A DNA stretch of 12,978 nucleotides from COE1 sp965114465 (GTDB lineage: Bacteria; Bacillota; Clostridia; Lachnospirales; Lachnospiraceae), in contig CBCOYO010000101.1 of the NCBI GenBank assembly GCA_965114465.1, positions 1 through 12,978 of the forward strand, given 5' to 3'. This document shows positions 6,884-12,978 of this stretch, piece after piece; the stretch's first letter is position 1; the number at the start of each line of letters is the position of its first letter. Made by a program: the position numbers and the translations under genes. The notes below the pieces were generated by a model. The model did not search any database and was not told the origin of the DNA. It was given only the letters and a program-made list of their open reading frames with translations.

Positions 6884-7563
6884 TGCGACACCACCCCCAA
6901 ATCTTTTAGTATTCCATCTGACATTTTAAAAACACGGTCGGCAGCTCCAGCGTGATTTTCATTGTGTGTTATCATTAAGATCGTCTGTTGATACTTCTGC
7001 GACATAGACTGCAAGAACGCAATCACTTCCTGACTGTTTCTGCTGTCAAGATTTCCGGTTGGTTCGTCTGCCAATATTAGAGCCGGACGGGTAACTAACG
7101 CGCGCCCAATCGCCACACGCTGCTGCTGACCGCCGGAAAGCTGGCTAGGCAAATGGGTTCTGCGTTCTTCAAGCCCCAATACTTTCAGCAATTCATTCAC
7201 AAACGGCAAATTGGGTTTTTGATAATCCAGCAGCAGAGGAAATATAATATTCTGTTCTACATTTAATTCCGGAATTAAATGAAATGACTGAAAAATAAAT
7301 CCAATATGCTGCCGTCGAAACACTGTCAGCTTTTTTTCTGGCATTGTAAAAATATCCTTACCATCAATCCAAACTTTACCCGACGAAGGGTTATCCAACG
7401 CCCCTACAATATTGAGCAGCGTACTTTTGCCAGAACCAGATTCGCCAACAATCGCAATAAATTCCCCCTTACGGGCAGAAAATGATATATGGTTAAGGGC
7501 TTGTACTGCTGTTTCGCCTGTTCCATATATCTTACATAAATCTTGAACTTCAAGTATATTCAT
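6880..7563 (-). CDS. ABC transporter ATP-binding protein, MacB/LolD/BceA type
   Basis: This 227-residue ATPase has all nucleotide-binding motifs: Walker A GESGSGKST (40-48), Q-loop Gln92, signature LSGGQ (142-146), Walker B ALILADEP (161-168) and switch His200. Length and sequence fit the MacB/LolD/BceA-type subunits that partner FtsX-like permeases. It overlaps the permease gene by 4 bp, so the two are co-translated as one complex. The ATG has AAGGAGG nine bases upstream. That site lies in one arm of a 12-bp perfect inverted repeat in the leader, so translation may be controlled. Confidence 0.95.
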   Translation of the reverse strand: MNILEVQDLCKIYGTGETAVQALNHISFSARKGEFIAIVGESGSGKSTLLNIVGALDNPSSGKVWIDGKDIFTMPEKKLTVFRRQHIGFIFQSFHLIPELNVEQNIIFPLLLDYQKPNLPFVNELLKVLGLEERRTHLPSQLSGGQQQRVAIGRALVTRPALILADEPTGNLDSRNSQEVIAFLQSMSQKYQQTILMITHNENHAGAADRVFKMSDGILKDLGVVSQ

Positions 7564-7573
7564 TGTTACAATC

Positions 7574-7644
7574 CTCCTTACAGATATACAATACCACTAC
7601 AAGCTTACAATAAAGTGAAATCTATCTTACGAATCTGTAAGGAG
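7574..7644 (-). promoter_or_regulatory. Leader with ribosome-binding-site-sequestering stem
   Basis: On the minus strand CTCCTTACAGAT (7644-7633) is perfectly complementary to ATCTGTAAGGAG (7585-7574), which contains the Shine-Dalgarno sequence of the ABC ATPase gene (AAGGAGG, 7579-7573). If transcription starts upstream, this 12-bp stem would hide the ribosome binding site. The CTTAC in the 5' arm could instead pair with GTAAG at 7630-7626 in a small local hairpin, or with GTAAG at 7608-7604, freeing the site. This is a possible on/off leader. The repeated GTAAG motifs could alternatively be DNA sites for the adjacent response regulator. Confidence 0.5.
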
Positions 7645-7688
7645 CTTGCGATTCTCAATAAGAGTCTGTCAGATAACAATACCATTCT

Positions 7689-7784
7689 GGGCTGTCGCAA
7701 TAAGCTTTAATTATACCGGATATTGTATAAATGACAGCCTGATATTAGACTATCTTGTATATGTTTTCCTTATTGCGACATCCC
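7689..7784. repeat. MITE-like 96-bp element with 16-bp terminal inverted repeats
   Basis: Terminal arms at 7689-7704 (GGGCTGTCGCAATAAG) and 7769-7784 are complementary at 15 of 16 positions, including 12 perfect bases. The 64-bp interior is not palindromic and has no ORF. GGG-rich ends followed by TGTCGCAA are reminiscent of insertion-sequence ends, recalled only in general. I see no obvious target-site duplication at the borders, so mobility is not proven. The element sits in the gap between the kinase gene and the transporter gene and carries the best promoter there. Confidence 0.55.
7710..7737 (-). promoter_or_regulatory. Promoter of the ABC transporter genes
   Basis: On the minus strand CTGTCA (7737-7732), a 16-bp spacer and TATAAT (7715-7710) form a good promoter inside the MITE-like element. 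The start would fall near 7703, giving a leader of about 140 bases before the ATPase ATG at 7563. A weaker alternative nearer the gene is TTGTAA followed 16 bases later by TATATC; that start would lie within the leader stem region and remove the 5' arm. Confidence 0.5.
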
Positions 7785-7837
7785 CTATAAACTATATTTC
7801 CAAACACCCCTCAAACGTATCTCTGCCAAAGCATCTA

Positions 7838-9064
7838 TTATAAAGCACAAAAATGAATCGTGAACGTTGTCCCTAAGTCCCTTTTACTAACGACAGAAAT
7901 CGTTCCTCCATGACTTTCGATTATGGTTTTTGCAAGTGGCAGCCCTAGTCCGATACCATGCATTTCCTGTGAAAAACGACTGCGGTAAAATCGTTTAAAG
8001 ATATTGTATAAGTCTTCTGGATAAATACCTTTTCCATTGTCTTCTACTGTAATCTGCGTGATTAACGGTGTCTGTTCCCAGCGAATTGTAATCTGCCCGC
8101 CCTCCGCAGTATGCTCCAACGCATTTTTTAAAATATTCCCAACAGCTTCCGACATCCATAATGCATCACAGTTTAAAAAAATATCTTCTTTTCCTAGTAA
8201 TGTAATCGTTTTATTCTCACGTTCTGCCCAGACTGCAAAGCGTTCCAACACATCTTGCATTAGATTGAAAATATTTTCTGGTGCTTTTTGCATTATAATA
8301 GTTCCTGCATCCAATCTTGCAAGCTTTAATAAAGTATAAATAACATCTTCCATGCGCTTTATTTCCCGCAGGGATTTTTGTGAAAAACTACTGACAGCGC
8401 CGCTATTGGTACTGCTGTTTTCTATAATTTCCTGATACATTTTTAAAGCGGAAAGCGGCGTTTTAATTTGGTGTGATACATCCGAAATCATATTTTGCAA
8501 AAATTCCTTTGTTTGTTTTTCCTGTTCGGCATGAGCTGATAAAATTGAAGAAAGTTCATTCACCATATGGAAAAGTCTATGCCAATCGCCTGTACGCGCA
8601 CTTTCTATTCGCGCCATTGGATTACCCTCTAAAAAATCGCGGATAGAAATTTCCGCTTTTTGCAAAACTTTATGCTGCTTTTGCATATAGAGAAAAAACA
8701 GAATATAAATTGCACTAAAAATAGAAAACAACAGAATAAACAAGATACACATTACATCATTGCGATACGTTAAAACCGCAGGAAGCAACTGTATGGAAAC
8801 TTTTTCGTTATAACCGATATACGACAAGGCACTGCTGCCGTACGCAATATCCTCACCGCTTTTTTCTGCGGTAAAAGCAGATATCTTGAAAGCGTCTTTA
8901 TGATTTAGCAGATAACCAGCTACCCCATAATCGTGGCGAATTAATTCTTGTTGGAAATTTTTTGCCAGAAAAGTAGAAATGCCGAAAACGGAAAAAAGAG
9001 AAACAATACAAACAACCGTAATCCCATATAAAACGATTTTAGATTCTATTCCAAATTTGCTCAT
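7838..9064 (-). CDS. Sensor histidine kinase
   Basis: The 408-residue kinase has two membrane segments (about 10-33 and 103-127) around a 70-residue outer loop, then a linker and HisKA dimerisation domain with His198 in DVSHQIKTPL. The ATPase domain has an N box NILKNALEHT (310-319), DNGKG (342-346), FKRFYR and GIGLGL (370-375), so it is complete. ATG 9064, five bases after the regulator stop, was preferred to a longer frame reaching into the regulator gene because it gives a normal short N-terminus before the first membrane segment. The outer loop is too long for an intramembrane-sensing BceS type. It should phosphorylate the regulator encoded just upstream and probably responds to an envelope signal handled by the ABC transporter. 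Confidence 0.93.
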   Translation of the reverse strand: MSKFGIESKIVLYGITVVCIVSLFSVFGISTFLAKNFQQELIRHDYGVAGYLLNHKDAFKISAFTAEKSGEDIAYGSSALSYIGYNEKVSIQLLPAVLTYRNDVMCILFILLFSIFSAIYILFFLYMQKQHKVLQKAEISIRDFLEGNPMARIESARTGDWHRLFHMVNELSSILSAHAEQEKQTKEFLQNMISDVSHQIKTPLSALKMYQEIIENSSTNSGAVSSFSQKSLREIKRMEDVIYTLLKLARLDAGTIIMQKAPENIFNLMQDVLERFAVWAERENKTITLLGKEDIFLNCDALWMSEAVGNILKNALEHTAEGGQITIRWEQTPLITQITVEDNGKGIYPEDLYNIFKRFYRSRFSQEMHGIGLGLPLAKTIIESHGGTISVVSKRDLGTTFTIHFCAL

Positions 9065-9069
9065 GATTA

Positions 9070-9795
9070 TTACGCATTCCTTTCCATTTCCATAGATGCA
9101 GACACTGGTAAATCCTGCGCGACTACCCATTTATATCCAAATCCGCGCTCTGTTAGCAGATACTTGGGCGCATTGGGATTTTCTTCAATTTTATTGCGCA
9201 GCCGGCGGATATAAACTGACAATGTATTATCATCTACGTAACTGCCGTTCCCATCCCACATACGATCTAAAATAAGTTCCCGCGGCAGCAAATGATTGGG
9301 ATTGTGCATAAATAAACAAAGCAATTTGTATTCAACCAATGTAAGCTCCAGACGTTCGCCATTTTTCCAAACAAGCCGCTCCATTGTGTCGATTCTTACT
9401 CCATTTGCCTCTAAAATTTCCGTTTTCGCATATTGTGCCGAACGTCGAAGCAGTGCCTTTATCCTTGAGAGCAGTTCATTTAGCCGAAACGGTTTTGTAA
9501 TATAATCATCACCGCCCATATCCAGCCCCTGAACAATATGAATTTCCTGATCGGATGCCGTTAGAAAAATAATTGGCGTTGCAGCAACTTTGCGAACTTC
9601 CCTGCAAATATCAAAACCCGTTCCGTCCGGTAAAGTAACATCCAATAAAAGTAAATCATACTTCTGTTTTTGATACAACGCTAATGCCTCCCTTACCGTT
9701 CGGGCATTCTCTACAATATAACCACTGTTTTCCAAAGTATACCGCAAACCGTCAATTAAACTTAAATCATCTTCAATGTATAGTATTTTGGGCAT
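9070..9795 (-). CDS. OmpR/PhoB-family response regulator
   Basis: This 241-residue regulator has a receiver domain with acidic pocket Asp9-Asp10, phosphoacceptor Asp52 (LLLLDVTLPDG), Thr79 and Lys101. A C-terminal winged helix follows (about 127-223), with recognition-helix region VDDNTLSVYIRRLRNKI and wing TERGFGYKW. It starts 2 bp after the GNAT stop, with a purine-rich AAAGGA site inside the end of that gene, and ends 5 bp before the kinase, so the three are cotranscribed. Likely targets are the ABC transporter promoter and its own operon. A 17-residue tail after the winged helix (VAQDLPVSASMEMERNA) is longer than usual. Confidence 0.95.
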   Translation of the reverse strand: MPKILYIEDDLSLIDGLRYTLENSGYIVENARTVREALALYQKQKYDLLLLDVTLPDGTGFDICREVRKVAATPIIFLTASDQEIHIVQGLDMGGDDYITKPFRLNELLSRIKALLRRSAQYAKTEILEANGVRIDTMERLVWKNGERLELTLVEYKLLCLFMHNPNHLLPRELILDRMWDGNGSYVDDNTLSVYIRRLRNKIEENPNAPKYLLTERGFGYKWVVAQDLPVSASMEMERNA

Positions 9796-9797
9796 TA

Positions 9798-10340
9798 TTA
9801 TTTCCTTTCCTCCAAATCAATCCAATACCGCTTTATCGCCACGCCGTCCACCCAGACAGTATTCTCATATACTCCGCCGTTTGCGAGTATTGTTTTCTCG
9901 CTGGCGGGATTATCCTGGTCGCAGGTTATCAGTACTTTTTTCAGTCCAAGTGCCTTGGCGTTACACAGATTTAAACGAAGCATCTCCTTTGCATATCCCT
10001 TGCCACGTTCATTCGGACGGACGGTATATCCAATATGACCGCCCCAGACACTTAATATAGGATGATCGATATGATGCCGCAAATCAATTACACCCACTAT
10101 TTTATGATCCTCCAAACGAACTGCAATATAAATATTGGCAGCTACACGATCTTTGGGACAGGTTTCTTCTTTCTCTAAATTCTGTGCTGTTTCAATCCAT
10201 TCCTCTGCGGTCTGACAGTCCTCTAGGTTGCAGCAGCCCGCAAAGCTATCCGCATCTGCGGCTGCCAAAATTTCTCTCCGAAAATTCAATATATCTTCTG
10301 CATACTCCAACGTTGGTCTTATTAATTGAATTTTAGACAT
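9798..10340 (-). CDS. GNAT-family N-acetyltransferase
   Basis: This 180-residue GNAT enzyme would transfer an acetyl group from acetyl-CoA to an amine. The pyrophosphate-binding loop is RGKGYA (112-117) after HIGYTVRPNE, followed by the helix KEMLRLNLCNAKALGLKKV and the late motif DNPASEKTILANGG, all typical. It is cytoplasmic with no extra domain. ATG 10340 is favoured over a TTG one codon earlier, with GGGAG about 8 bases upstream. It is tightly joined to the regulator and kinase genes (2-bp gap), which suggests a role in the same response, such as modification of a toxic small molecule, but the acceptor cannot be told from sequence. Confidence 0.9.
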   Translation of the reverse strand: MSKIQLIRPTLEYAEDILNFRREILAAADADSFAGCCNLEDCQTAEEWIETAQNLEKEETCPKDRVAANIYIAVRLEDHKIVGVIDLRHHIDHPILSVWGGHIGYTVRPNERGKGYAKEMLRLNLCNAKALGLKKVLITCDQDNPASEKTILANGGVYENTVWVDGVAIKRYWIDLEERK

Positions 10341-10372
10341 CAATAAATCTCCCTATTATACTAAATCGATCT

Positions 10373-12070
10373 CTAGGAACTGTTTCGTTCCTTATTTTTT
10401 GAATATTTTATCATACAGCTTTTCTCAAAAAAAGCCGCACCATAACATAAAATTGTTTTATATCCTTTTAACAAATTAACCGTATACTTCTCCCTATCAA
10501 TCTGCTCAAGTGCCGCTTCGCAGTCTTTTGGCATTCTTTTCTCGGTCTTAGAGCGTTTCACCTCAATGATTATCGCACGGCGGTTTCTACGATCCTTTAC
10601 AAGAATATCAGCGCGTCCTGTGCCCTGTTCGGAGTTAGAGGAAACCGCATAGCCAGCGCCTGCAAAAAGCCCTGCCACAAACGCATGATAATAGTCTTCT
10701 TTATAATCAAAATAACTAATCGTGTCAAATAAAATATCTGTTACCTGTTTTGTCAATTCTTTATCCTTGCCATTCCACCATGCTGCAAAAAAGGCACTTC
10801 TGTCTTGCACTGCCACTGTATCTGTAAACCATTTCGCCACCGTTTCTACGAAAATGGTTTTCACTTCCTCGTTGGGAATACATAGCATCATCTTTTCTGA
10901 TTCGGGTTTGATGGTATTCGGAATTTTATCAAAGGATGCCTGCGTTAAATAACCTGTCAAGTATAAAATACTCCATAAATTTGCTTCAGACGAAGAAACA
11001 AGGTCATATGTTAAGTCCTCCACAATATTTTCTTGTATTACGCCACCATTTATTAAAATTTCAAATTTATCATTCACGGCAATATCTTTTATATCAATAA
11101 ATTTCCGAATAATATTGTTGTGGCTTGTGCTTTTCCAGTAACTCCCAGGAAGCGCCTGCGGATCAACTTTTAATGTACTAACATAATTAACCACATCCCA
11201 TGGACAGTAAATCTCCGTTCCGCCAAATACATATCCATCATACCACTTTTTTATCTGTGGAAGATATTCTGAAAACTGCATATCTTCCAGCAGCTTACAT
11301 ACTTCCTGCTGCGTAAATCCAAAATAATAGCTATATTGTTTTTCTGCTATCGAATGCGATACAAAATTATTTGCGCCTGTAAAAATACTCTCTTTGGCAA
11401 TGCGAAGACAACCTGTCACTACAGCAAATTTCAGTGCTGCATTCGTTTTCCATGTTCGTCCAAGAAGGCTGCGGATAATATTCAGCATTTCTTGATAATA
11501 TCCATTATCATTTGCCTTAGCAAGCGGCACATCATATTCATCAATCAATAAAATAACCTGTTTCCCATAATAATCAGCCATAATGCGCGTCAATAGAAAC
11601 AGCGATGACTTAATATCCGTTTCGCTTCCCTTACCTGCCTTTAAGCGCAGAAACGCTGCTTTGTCTTGGGCATCCACCGCTTCACTATCTGACAGATACC
11701 TATGATCTATGCATAGAGAGGCTATTACATTTTTCAATATTTCATAAGCATCCTCAAAAGTATTGCCCTCTACATCCTTTAATGTTAAAAAGAGCACCGG
11801 CCACTGATTCATCCATTTGCTGCATAAATCAAGTTCCTGTGCAATTTCCAACCCTGCAAAAAACGCTGTACTGTTTTTGCGGATATTAAAAAATGTGTCT
11901 AACATGGTCATCGCTAATGTTTTGCCAAAACGGCGCGGACGGGTAATTAAATTTACCTTAAAACTTTCACTTAAAAGTTCCTTTATAAAACCCGTTTTAT
12001 CGACATAATAGCTTTTATCTTCCATAATTTCTTCAAAAAACTCTACTCCCAACGGCATTTTGATACGCAT
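10373..12070 (-). CDS. AAA-ATPase-like protein with C-terminal PD-(D/E)XK nuclease domain
   Basis: This 565-residue protein belongs to the bacterial AAA-ATPase_like/PDDEXK_9 family common in clostridia and Bacteroidetes. It opens with the family hallmark YYVDKTGFIKELL (21-33), has a Walker A-like RPRRFGKT (44-51), a Walker B ILLIDEYD (173-180) and the conserved KWYDGYVFGGTEIYCPWDVVNY (275-296). It ends in a nuclease-like core with Asp488 (GRADILV) and Glu503-Val-Lys505 (IIIEVK). Both catalytic halves look intact and the length is normal. Start ATG 12070 has GGAGGG six bases upstream. The cellular role of the family is not established; defence or mobile-element links have been proposed. It stands alone here between cysE and the GNAT gene, without partner genes. 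Confidence 0.92.
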   Translation of the reverse strand: MRIKMPLGVEFFEEIMEDKSYYVDKTGFIKELLSESFKVNLITRPRRFGKTLAMTMLDTFFNIRKNSTAFFAGLEIAQELDLCSKWMNQWPVLFLTLKDVEGNTFEDAYEILKNVIASLCIDHRYLSDSEAVDAQDKAAFLRLKAGKGSETDIKSSLFLLTRIMADYYGKQVILLIDEYDVPLAKANDNGYYQEMLNIIRSLLGRTWKTNAALKFAVVTGCLRIAKESIFTGANNFVSHSIAEKQYSYYFGFTQQEVCKLLEDMQFSEYLPQIKKWYDGYVFGGTEIYCPWDVVNYVSTLKVDPQALPGSYWKSTSHNNIIRKFIDIKDIAVNDKFEILINGGVIQENIVEDLTYDLVSSSEANLWSILYLTGYLTQASFDKIPNTIKPESEKMMLCIPNEEVKTIFVETVAKWFTDTVAVQDRSAFFAAWWNGKDKELTKQVTDILFDTISYFDYKEDYYHAFVAGLFAGAGYAVSSNSEQGTGRADILVKDRRNRRAIIIEVKRSKTEKRMPKDCEAALEQIDREKYTVNLLKGYKTILCYGAAFFEKSCMIKYSKNKERNSS

Positions 12071-12112
12071 AATAATCCCTCCGCCCGCATTTGGCGGACT
12101 GCTGTTCTATCA

Positions 12113-12793
12113 TCAGACTCCCTTTTCCACTGCTTTCTCCAATTGCTTGATCTGACGTTCCAGTTCAATAATGCGGTTTGCCATTTGTGTATTGGCATAC
12201 TGTAAATTTTTAATATCCTCATTTACCGGATCGGGCAAATCAACTTGATTCAATTCTTCGCGCACAAGCTTCTGATTATTGCGTCGCACAATTCTTCCTG
12301 GCACGCCTACTACGGTACAGTTTGGCGGAACTTCCTCAATCACAACGCTTCCTGCACCAATTTTGGAATTTTCGCCGATTTTAAAAGAACCAATAATCTT
12401 TGCGCCGGCGCTAATCATTACATTGTCGCCGATTGTCGGGTGACGCTTGCCGTGTTCCTTGCCCGTACCGCCAAGCGTTACCCCTTGGTACAGCGTTACA
12501 TTGTTTCCTACAACTGCTGTTTCTCCAATAATCACACCATTTCCGTGATCAATAAAAAAGTTATCGCCAATCACCGCGCCGGGATGAATTTCTATCCCCG
12601 TCTTACGCACTGCGCGCTGTGAAATCCATCTGGCAAGGAAAAAGTGCCCGTTTTGATACAATCTATGCGCAATTCTATAGTGCAGCATTACTTTAAAACT
12701 CGGATACAGAAACACTTCCAAGCTTGAGTGGATTGCCGGATCGCGTTCCCGTATCACCCGAATTTCATTTCTTATATTTTTAATAAATCCCAT
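12113..12793 (-). CDS. cysE: Serine O-acetyltransferase
   Basis: This 226-residue enzyme makes O-acetylserine from serine and acetyl-CoA, the first committed step of cysteine synthesis. The N-terminal helical part carries DPAIHSSLEVFLYPSFKVMLHYRIAHRLY (18-46). The left-handed beta-helix follows, with catalytic IDHGNGVIIGET (81-92) and the GKEHGKRHPTIG loop (111-122). The C-terminal region (about 190-226) is a likely coiled coil, longer than in the short EpsC-like forms, and ends Gly-Val instead of the Gly-Ile that docks into CysK in enterobacteria. GGAGG lies 10 bases before the ATG. There is no cysK partner in the window, and no T-box or SAM riboswitch fits in the short leader. Confidence 0.95.
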   Translation of the reverse strand: MGFIKNIRNEIRVIRERDPAIHSSLEVFLYPSFKVMLHYRIAHRLYQNGHFFLARWISQRAVRKTGIEIHPGAVIGDNFFIDHGNGVIIGETAVVGNNVTLYQGVTLGGTGKEHGKRHPTIGDNVMISAGAKIIGSFKIGENSKIGAGSVVIEEVPPNCTVVGVPGRIVRRNNQKLVREELNQVDLPDPVNEDIKNLQYANTQMANRIIELERQIKQLEKAVEKGV

Positions 12794-12819
12794 GATTCAT
12801 ATGCCTCCAATAAGGCTTT

Positions 12820-12828
12820 ATTATATCA
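12820..12828 (-). promoter_or_regulatory. Extended -10 promoter of cysE
   Basis: On the minus strand TGATATAAT is a perfect TATAAT with an extended TG motif. A -35 match at normal spacing is weak; TTGGAC occurs, but only 13 bases upstream. The start site would lie near 12813, about 20 bases before the ATG, so the leader contains little beyond the ribosome binding site. Confidence 0.55.
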
Positions 12829-12875
12829 TATTCTATTCGTCCAATCTTGCCTACTCTATTTTATCAGATTCCAGA

Positions 12876-12978
12876 CTAAGGAACTATCCCAAAATAACTT
12901 GCAATATTCCTTGTCTTTTTCTCCGATAGCACCAGCGCAAAATCAGTTACATAGCCCGCTATGCGCCTGATTTTGTGC
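12876..12978 (+). repeat. Dispersed repeat copy with strong hairpin, right edge
   Basis: This copy begins CTAAGGAACT and matches the left-edge repeat (1-58) in inverted orientation. It continues into a hairpin with 12-base outer arms at 12935-12946 (GCGCAAAATCAG) and 12967-12978 (one G-T pair), a 3x3 internal loop, and a perfect inner dyad CATAGC (12950-12955) with GCTATG (12958-12963). The window stops exactly at the end of the outer arm, so any continuation is unseen. No ORF is present. Conservation of the sequence before the hairpin suggests a repeat family or a conserved untranslated structure. Confidence 0.55.

Noticed and set aside
7646..7843. Plus-strand 65-residue open frame in the kinase-transporter gap
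   Set aside because: It spans the inverted-repeat element and promoter, has no convincing ribosome binding site, and its composition looks like translated intergenic AT-rich DNA.
9065..9130. Longer N-terminus of the kinase starting at 9130
   Set aside because: It would overlap the regulator gene by about 60 bases and add an unlikely 22-residue extension; ATG 9064 gives a normal kinase start.
4559..9795. Canonical BceRS-BceAB bacitracin-type module
   Set aside because: The permease has two FtsX units with two outer domains instead of one domain in a ten-segment protein, and the kinase has a 70-residue outer loop.
10351..10370. TATAAT just before the GNAT gene
   Set aside because: It lies only four bases from the ribosome binding site and lacks a -35 match, so a start there would leave almost no leader.
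10375..10392. Six-base hairpin AGGAAC-6-GTTCCT at the end of the nuclease-domain gene as a terminator
   Set aside because: The stem is short, overlaps the stop codon and has no T-run after it on the minus strand.
12077..12097. GC-rich dyad CCGCC-7-GGCGG between cysE and the AAA/nuclease gene
   Set aside because: There is no T-run, and it partly overlaps the ribosome binding site GGAGGG; five base pairs are too few to call a terminator or a switch.

Overview
The window looks like chromosome of a low-GC Firmicute, most likely a gut-type Clostridia member (Lachnospiraceae-like). This rests on the AT-rich codon use, strong AGGAGG-type ribosome binding sites, the clostridial BlaI/BlaR1-like pair, the VanRS-like two-component system beside a double-FtsX ABC transporter, and the AAA/PD-(D/E)XK protein that is often multicopy in such genomes. 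No taxonomic marker gene is present, so the assignment is an inference. All credible genes lie on the minus strand, so transcription runs from right to left. I see no rRNA, tRNA, CRISPR array or transposase.

Reading in the direction of transcription: (1) 12978-12794 holds a dispersed-repeat copy with a strong hairpin and the cysE promoter. (2) cysE (serine O-acetyltransferase) is followed 42 bp later by an AAA-ATPase-like/PD-(D/E)XK protein. (3) A compact run comes next: GNAT acetyltransferase, OmpR-type response regulator, sensor histidine kinase (2 bp and 5 bp gaps). (4) A 274-bp gap holds a 96-bp MITE-like inverted-repeat element with a good promoter inside it. The leader after it can pair with the ribosome binding site of the next gene. 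(5) An ABC ATPase and its double-FtsX permease overlap by 4 bp. (6) Two overlapping uncharacterised ORFs follow. (7) A BlaI-family repressor and an M56/BlaR1-family membrane protease overlap by 4 bp, behind a consensus promoter covered by a 44-bp two-operator palindrome. (8) A terminator-like hairpin, a leftward promoter embedded in another operator-like palindrome, and a second, inverted copy of the dispersed repeat reach the left edge.

Two signalling modules dominate. The kinase/regulator pair probably controls the adjacent ABC transporter, a layout common in antimicrobial-peptide or envelope-stress responses. The kinase has a real extracytoplasmic loop and the permease has two FtsX units, so this is not a canonical Bce module. 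The BlaI/BlaR1-like pair has its own self-regulated promoter but no beta-lactamase nearby. Its sensor half is not a penicillin-binding domain: the last membrane segment looks like a lipoprotein signal peptide ending in a lipobox cysteine, followed by five 12-residue repeats and a novel-looking extracytoplasmic domain. That fusion and the switch-like ABC leader are the most interesting items here.
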